From Zingiber officinale (taxonomy: Eukaryota > Streptophyta > Magnoliopsida > Zingiberales > Zingiberaceae): 64,000 nucleotides of DNA. Made by a program: the position numbers and the translations under genes. Position 1 is the stretch's first letter; the number at the start of each line of letters is the position of its first letter. The notes under the pieces are model-generated. The model did no database searches. It was not told where the DNA came from and saw only the letters and a program-made list of their open reading frames with translations. Of this stretch, positions 56,521-64,000 are shown piece after piece. The stretch lies in contig NC_055998.1 in the NCBI RefSeq assembly GCF_018446385.1, positions 19,771,173-19,835,172 of the forward strand, given 5' to 3'.

Positions 56521-59500
56521 TATTTCCAGAGTATCGACTATCGAGTAGAAGTGATTAATGTGTGTATTATAGATTAGAGAATAACATATATAACACAAAA
56601 TGCACCACCTAAAAGCATCAACAGCTTATTAGGAAAAATGTAGGATTCCATCAAACACATTTTCTAATGCTTGACATTATGCTTGTGACACCCTAGTTTA
56701 GTTCCACATGAAGAATTGTGGATTAATGAAGACAATTTATAAGGTTATATGAAAAAGCTACTGAATGAAGTCATTTTAGCTTGTGAAGCCTAGCTCTTGA
56801 GCAAATAACTCTGCCTTGATCCCTTCATTAGACTAACAATTAGATCTATGTTCGTGTACCATCTTATTCATTCAAGGTACCAAATTTTATTTTCTTGTCA
56901 TTCATTAACCTACATTGCTCAGTGAAACATAAATCCATTCCATATACATATAGATCAACCTCCTTTGAGTTTGTAATTTTCATTCATTTGATATTGCAAC
57001 TAAAGTATTATGATTAACCTTCCTAAGGATCAGTCACTTTTTTCTTCTAAGTTCCAAACTGTTGAAAAGAAGAAATTCATGAATCCAGATACAAACAAAC
57101 TCCAATACTTCAAAAGTATTACCATCAAGCAAAAAAAAAGAGTACTGCAATCTTAGAAAATAAGCTTAAGATTTGTTGTCAAAAATCATTTTATAGAAAA
57201 GATGATACCTGATCTGTCTCAACAGGGGAACCTTTTCTATTCAACAATCCGAATATCCTAAATGCCTCTTTCCCATACTTTGTTAATATAAGTGACTCAA
57301 CCTTAAAATTGAACAGACGTGTCAATATGTTATGTTGTTGACTCTGGAAAAATTGTTTAAAAAAATGAATGTACCTCATCCTTCCGGCAAGATTCAGTAA
57401 TGCATTGCAACTCTATAGTCATGTATTCAGTAATGTCACAGAACAAAAAAGAATAGGGCTGTCACAACTAGAAATTTGTTTCAGTGAACTAAATTGATGC
57501 TGTAGGAAGAAGCTGCATACCTATTGTGTAGTAAACATTGCAATCCTCAGTATGTGAAGAACAATCAAGATCTTCAAGGATTCCCCTTACAAGTTCCAAC
57601 GTCATCGAAATACCATCAGGTTTTCCTCTCACTTTTTCCAAAATACTATCCATCGATGCTTTAACTACAAGTTTAAAAGTAACAAAAAATTTAGTTGCCT
57701 TGGGTATTCCACATAACAAATGTAAGCTCCAAGAAACAAACAGACAAATATGAAAGTGCAATCAGTTTTTGAAAAATATGTTCCTAATCCATTATCACTG
57801 CCCAATCTTATGTATTAATTTCCATTCTCAAATATAAGACTCTGTCACACAAACTTTGCATTCTCAAAGTTCAGATCTATAGAGTATAGACACTAATGGA
57901 AAGACAAAGCTTGTTACATATCAGTTTAATTTTATTTCATCTTCGGAAAAGGTGGATACATCAAACAACTGAATTGCTGATTTTGTGCATGGACCACCAA
58001 GACTTCCAAAAGTTGTTCATGAATTACTAACCTCCTTATGAGCCAAAATCAAATATACTGGTGTTTCACGAATTTCACAAGAGCTCAGGTAACAAAGCCT
58101 AATTTAGAGCTGTGGATAAAAGAGTACTGACAAACACTGAAAAATTATTAAAAATAGGGTCTAAATCAGTGACACTGAAGTTGCCATATACTCTTGATAT
58201 TGACATAAGAGACATCAATATAATTGTGAGAAATTTGCTTTACCACATGGCGCTAAGTATCGAGGTGACAGAAAAACAGTCTAACAGTTAAGTCCCCAAA
58301 GTAACAGTCAATTTGAAGGGAAAACTAGTTGATTCCTAGCCATAGTTATGATGGAAAATAAACTTTCAAAAATTGACCAGAAGATCTATATCCTCATGTG
58401 TATAAAAGCATTTCATATAAGTATGTCATTTGTCAAATCAAACAATGAAATCTGTGACACACCTGCAAGGAAATGGTATTCAGGTCTTATTGTAATTATG
58501 CACAAATGTATGCAACCATTGAGCTCAATATCCTTAATACTCCTACACAATTTATCATGATTAATCAATGCGTCTATATATGCATGGATGGATGGATTAT
58601 GGTTGAAGATCTATAAAATGTCATACACCATATTTCTATCATCTTTTTGGTGTACTACAACTGCACATTGCTTGAAAATATTAATTTATATTATATTCCT
58701 TATAGAAACTCCTCACGTCCAACACATGTATCATCTCCGACATAAAAGATCAAAATAATTATGCAATCAAATATTAGGTTTTAGTTTTACTCTAAATATC
58801 TATAAGTAGCATTAAAAATGGGAGATTTTTTACAATTAAATTCCAATTTGCTTAAGACTGACAAGAGAACAGGAAAGCAGATAAGAAATTATATGAAAAG
58901 GGAAGCACTACAACCATAGATCTTACTAGAATTGCATTCTTGTTCGCTGGACTCAATGATCGCTTCCAACACAACACCAGCATCAAGACCCTTCCTTGAC
59001 CTCACCTTTGCAACACAAACCTAAACCAACAGAAAATAGCATTAATGATGCTGAAAGATGCAGTTGCAAAAGGGTAAAACAGAATACTAACAAGTAGATC
59101 GAAAGTACAAAACAAAATTGAACAAAAAGAAAAAATCGAAAAGAATATATCATGACATAAAATCATCATCACATCAGCCGTGTTTATCGCGACTACTCAG
59201 TGTTGGGCAAAGAATATGTCAAGACACAGACCCACAAATCAAGTGTTGAGAAGTGCAGGATTTATACAAAGAAAGTATCAAAGGCATATGAGCGTCATCA
59301 ACATTGCAATGTGATAATAACAATGGCAGTATGGATATGATCTCATGTCAATGTATCTTATTAACTCCTGTGTATCACATAGATGACTACTTAGAATTCA
59401 ATGGAAAACTTAATTTCCCCCTTCTCAGCATCATGATTTAGCAAACAACAAGAAAATTTTGAAATGTGACCAACATAGGCAACTGTAGATCACTGTCAAT

Positions 59501-61461
59501 TACTTTAATCAAATCACAAAATTAACAGCACTATCAAGTTAGTAACTGTTTTGTTAAATAGTAACTACTAAGAGCATTCCAAAAAATATTTAAGGACTTT
59601 TTACATTACTTCATCCTTAGTTACATTTTCTTGAGGCAAGCAATATATTGAATATCACTTCATGAAAGACTCGAAGAAAGAACCAACACATGTATAATAA
59701 GTAAAATATATTTTCATTACAGGATTGCAGCATATATTACATATAAAACATAATAGGGCATAAGATAAAGAGCAGAATGACTACCTTCTTCTTCAGACAA
59801 AAAACAAATTTCTGAAAATTTGCCCGCCAGAGGACCTCAGTTTCAGATATTGTAGCTTCAGTCTCTTCATCTAACTCTGTAGACTCAAATTTACGCTGCA
59901 AAATAATAGATTACTCGCAAATAAGTGGCAATCATGCAACCAGGCTAGCCATCTTAAATGCATACAGAAGGTGTCAATTGATAAGTTGGTAAAGACTTTG
60001 GAAATTGTTGCAAAAGTTCTATGTTCAAACCTGGTCTTCACCAAACGGGATTTGCTTCCACATATATCCAAAAAAAAAACAGAAAACTTAATGCAAACAA
60101 TAAATGGCAATGTGTGCAAACTAATCTTGGTCATTTGATAGATCTCATCCCGCCATTGAGCATTACAAAGGCTATCACTAGAATACAAAAGCATACAAAC
60201 TCCAATCTTCATTAGTGTCAACATTTTTCTGTATTTAATGGAATCACCTTGTTTAAGTGTAGGATTGATAGCTCATCTATCTATTGACATTCTCATCACA
60301 TAACAATTTTCCCACATTACATATCATATTTACAAAACATCAAATAAAATAGTAAAGATTAGCAAAATAGTTATCAGTGAACATGGCACAGAAAATTAAT
60401 GACCAAATGAAGAGCAACAAGAGACAATACAAATACCATTAGGTTATATAATTTGTTGTGCAAGCTGTAGAGGCATGTGTAAAATGTTTGGCTACCTTTT
60501 GAGGAACAGGGTAAGAAACTTCCACAAACCTAGTTTAATTGGAAAGAACCAGGTGAGCATTGCTACTGGTGATAGAATACACTCATAAATCAAGGACATA
60601 TTCCACCATTATGTGGATAGCATTCATGAAAGCATAACAATTGAATATTTTGATTTTTGCTAGCAAAATTTATATATGATTGACATTAATAAAGATTAGT
60701 TCATCTACACACACGGGCATAGAATTCCCAATAACATAATAAGTTCCAAAGTTATTGGAAGGACCACAATCTTGGACTATCCACATTCAACAATTATGAC
60801 TGGGAACGCCTCGAAGGTATGTGGAACAAGCAGTGTTAGAGCAATCACTCACGATGGAATTAAGTTTATTGAGCCAGATTCCAAATATAGTGTATTCTTG
60901 CTGATTGTTTCATCATCTTGTCAAAAAGAATAGAAAACTATTGAAGCCTCACTTTGTGAAAGCATGAAAATAGTTTCAACTGTGTAAAAACTTATAGACA
61001 CAATTGCCTATTTAACATCAATATATCCAACTTCAACTGTTCAACATGTATATAATTTTTAGGAAACAAGATGTCATGTTCTTAATTTCATTCATCATCA
61101 TTTAGGCATGCACAATCATGAGTAGACAAAAAGATGTATGCACAATCATGAGTATTGATATTTGCATATTAAAGAAACCAAAGTTAACATTTTGCAAGAT
61201 ATATAAACACAACAAAAAAGGAAAATAGCCCTGAAAATGACAACCAGTCTCACAATGCAGGCAAAAAATTTCCTAATAAATCAAGTTTCACCAGAAGACA
61301 TGGATTAGCTACAGAGGCCAACCTTATCACCAACTGTGACATCCTGTTTATCTTCAGTGACTGAAGCGTCAGTTCCAGCATTAGGAATTTCAGAAAATCT
61401 TTCAGCATCAGTGAGGCTTGCAGCTATTACAACTTGTTGCTCGAGAGAAAGAATCTCTTCC
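52931..61461 (-). CDS. RPC3: RNA polymerase III subunit RPC3 (C82 family), 3' nine exons
   Basis: Exons on the minus strand: 61461-61323, 59895-59785, 59020-58927, 57664-57521, 57412-57375, 57301-57209, 55467-55384, 53624-53472, 53038-52931. All have GT-AG borders and consistent phases, giving about 320 residues ending in DDAIMIFHDF and TAG. RPC3 is part of the Pol III trimer that opens promoters of tRNA and 5S genes in the nucleus. Matches to the family are EVLWRANFQKFVFCLKKKVC, LTKYGKEAFRIFGLLNRKG (winged helix), FTLVDKKVAQQVLYNLWKDD and LWKLNKK...LYHAALNLNQK. Exon 1 here starts with one carry-over base, so earlier exons lie upstream, probably past 64000. No stop or frameshift was seen. Confidence 0.9.
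56470..56518. repeat. (AT)n microsatellite in an RPC3 intron
   Basis: About 48 bp of AT repeats in the intron between 57208 and 55468. Confidence 0.9.
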
Positions 61462-62679
61462 CTGAATTGTAGAACAAAATGAACTACATATATAAGCTTC
61501 TAGTTTAACCATAATGATAACAAATGCAAGAATTATGGACAACAAGATGCAAGGAAAACATAAGCAATATGACCTCAAACAAAAAAAAAAGCCAAAAATA
61601 TATTCTATAATCTGTAAAACCATACTTCGGTTTCTTATTTGGGGAATCTTATGCACTACTCTTCTAATGGATCAAACTAGGAAAGTTATGTCTAGTCAGA
61701 ACATCAGAATATTTGAGAACAAAACACTCACAAAATACAATATCCATAAAAAAAAATAGTAAAACAAAAATTCATTTTGACACATTACACTAAAAATGTT
61801 GTAAGAAGAAACATAACTAAATATCTGCACTGTCTTGCAATTACACTACATGGGAAATCCTATCCTAGTGGTCAATGTGACTTTTACCTCAAATAAATTA
61901 ATCTTTTTAAAGTTCCTTTCAACAAGGATTTGGGAGGAGTGTTAGAATGTAAAGTACATGAAGTTAACATTTTGGATTTTATATATGTAAGAAACAAGTT
62001 GGGTATTCTTAGCCAAAACATTGCTATCAGTATTCGTACAATTAAATCTGCTAAAGAAAATAAGAAATATTGGATGGTGTTGTGGGTGAGGAATTTAAAA
62101 TATCATACTCATGCACAATAGGGCAAGATGCAATTTCATACGGTTAGGTGCAACAAGATTATGCCAAGCCTCCAGCTAAACTAATTCAAGATAAAGAAAA
62201 CTAAAGTGCCATCAATTTGATGCACTTGCAATTGTAAATCATATAAAAAGGAGTGACGGCCTACATATCACATCATCTCAACATATTTGGTTATTTTCAC
62301 TAAATTCGAGAATAAAAAAATCCTTTCAAAGTGTTCCCAAAGTATTTTGCATATGAACCAGAGTAATTCAAATAATATAAATCACAACTTAAAGAAATGC
62401 ATGTCAACCAACCTGAGCAACAAAACAAAACAAATAAATTGTGAGTCTCAAATATTTTGAGATTAGCTATTAGGATTTATTTGGCATTAAGCAGATACAC
62501 TTAAGTAAAAAAGTTCACAAGATGACGAGTTTGTTGAAAGTTTTACACTAATTGTCAAGGCCTAACCAACCTTCCACCTTCTCATTACATGTTTGGAACC
62601 ACTATGGTGATGACCTAAGCAAGGTTTAAAATTTCGACCTGTGCCAAAGTTTGAATCCCAAATCGGAACGATACAATTT
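61462..62679 (-). other. Presumed RPC3 intron, no exon found
   Basis: AT-rich. I searched both strands for the N-terminal RPC3 winged-helix sequence and found none. Confidence 0.5.
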
Positions 62680-62971
62680 TGGTACCGTATAATGTCGTGC
62701 CATCATGCCGTGCCAATACAGTTCGATATATATATATATATCATGTAACTTAATAGCATATATTTATCAAAACTTCCGAAATAAAGGATAGTTAATTTAA
62801 AATATTTCCTAGGCGTAAAAAATATATTAATATTCATAATTCTAAACCTTGATTCTAAGATTAAAAATAATAAATTATTATCTATAATAATTATTTAAAT
62901 TAACACAAAAATCCTAATTTTTATATATAATTATAGTTTATAAATATTCTAAATAATATATATTAAATATT

Positions 62972-63028
<57 letters not shown>

Positions 63029-63631
63029 CTTATATTGCATTTTAAAATCAAATTATTTAAAGTTTTTATATATTTTTAAATTTTTTAATAATTTTTTTTT
63101 TAGAATTATTTATAAAATTATTTTACATATTTTTATAAAATTTTAGTCTATTTTTAAAATCGCAAAGGGGCGAGACGACGAGAAAAAATCACGAAAGGGA
63201 GGAGAGGCAAATCGCGAATCCGTAAGGAAAAGTTGGATTTTATTAAAAATTTTAATTAAAATCATTATATTATATATATAATTTCTAATTAATTATCATA
63301 TAAATTAAAATATATATTATATAAATTAATAATTAATTAAATAAATTGTTAATTAATTAATATATTATAATATATAATTTTATTATTTTTATTAAAAATA
63401 TAAAAAAATAAAGTAAAAAAAGATAATTTATATAATATATAGTTATGTAATTTAAAATAATTTTAAAATCAAACTTTAAATTATTTTTATAAATTAAAAA
63501 TAGATTAAAATTTTATAAAAATATTTAAAATAATTTTAAAATTTTATAAATAATTCTAAAAAATTAATTGTTAAAAAATTTAAAAAACATATAATTTTTT
63601 AAATAAATTTGATTTTAAAATGCAATATAAG

Positions 63632-63685
<54 letters not shown>

Positions 63686-63990
63686 TATAATATTTAATAT
63701 ATATTATTTAGAATATTTATAAACTATAATTATATAAATTAATAAATAAATAATTTATATAATTATTATATATAAATTAGGATTTTTGTGTTAATTTAAA
63801 TAATTATTATAGATAATAATTTATTTATTTTAAATCTTAGAATCAAGGTTTGGAATCATGAATATTAATATACTTTTTACACCTAGGAAATACTTTAAAT
63901 TAACTATCCTTTATTTCATAAGTTTTGATAAAGATATGCTATCAGGTTACATAAAATTAATATACAACTTAACGATTTCCTATGTTACGG
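62680..63990. mobile_element. Large foldback (inverted-repeat) element
   Basis: The left arm (about 62735-63158) and right arm (about 63490-63965) are inverted copies. For example AACCTTGATTCTAAG at 62840 and CTTAGAATCAAGGTTTGG at 63836, and GCTTATATTGCATTTTAAAA at 63029 with its complement near 63615. Each arm has an (AT)n tract (62975-63028, 63633-63677). A GC-richer loop, GGGGCGAGACGACGAG near 63166, lies in the middle. No ORF of note, so it is a non-autonomous MITE-like or foldback element. Whether it ends inside the window on the right is unclear. Confidence 0.8.
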
Positions 63991-64000
63991 ACTATACGTC

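Noticed and set aside
57489..57761. 90-codon ORF as a separate gene
   Set aside because: It is RPC3 exon 57664-57521 read through both splice sites.

Overview
The window is nuclear DNA of a flowering plant, almost certainly a monocot. The evidence is short GT-AG introns, a tonoplast aquaporin, a mitochondrial ribosomal protein gene, an RNA polymerase III subunit gene, and a heavy load of nested LTR retrotransposons. A badnavirus-like endogenous pararetrovirus and the retrotransposon style would suit Zingiberales, but that placement is inference.

Layout. 1-10840: a Ty3/gypsy element of the Tat type, plus strand, with only the last 51 bp of its 5' LTR in the window. It has gag-protease, a broken pol with two RNase H domains, a roughly 60-bp minisatellite, an intron-containing ORF on the opposite strand, a PPT and a 710-bp 3' LTR. 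10841-16240: intergenic DNA with a PP2C pseudogene fragment (minus) and an intact three-exon TIP aquaporin gene (plus, 13692-14629). 16241-22742: old Copia debris, a foldable inverted repeat, and a chromovirus-type solo LTR (19047-21401, TSD TGGTA) whose left junction is tandemly duplicated. 22743-31520: a complete second Tat element (minus, TSD TCAAC), which carries a 735-bp TRIM-like miniature LTR element (25474-26208, TSD ATATG) inside its integrase. 31889-36600: RPL21M, a five-exon gene for mitochondrial ribosomal protein bL21m; the Tat element sits about 370 bp upstream of its ATG. 37590-45760: Copia sequence duplicated around a truncated third Tat element (38004-40340), followed by a decayed Copia pol. 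46440-51735: a decayed, rearranged endogenous pararetrovirus (minus) with promoter, poly(A) signal and tRNA primer site. 52931 to at least 61461: the 3' nine coding exons of the Pol III subunit RPC3 (minus), whose 5' end lies outside the window. 62680-63990: a large AT-rich foldback element.

The three host genes are unrelated housekeeping or transport genes: vacuolar membrane water channel, mitochondrial translation and tRNA/5S transcription. They are islands between nested transposons. The three Tat copies belong to one family: LTR ends TGATCC...GGATCA, the same purine-rich PPT and the same TATA position. Two copies share the same 3' minisatellite type, and two share the same antisense spliced ORF. 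All pol copies are inactivated, often by C-to-T or G-to-A changes typical of methylated DNA.
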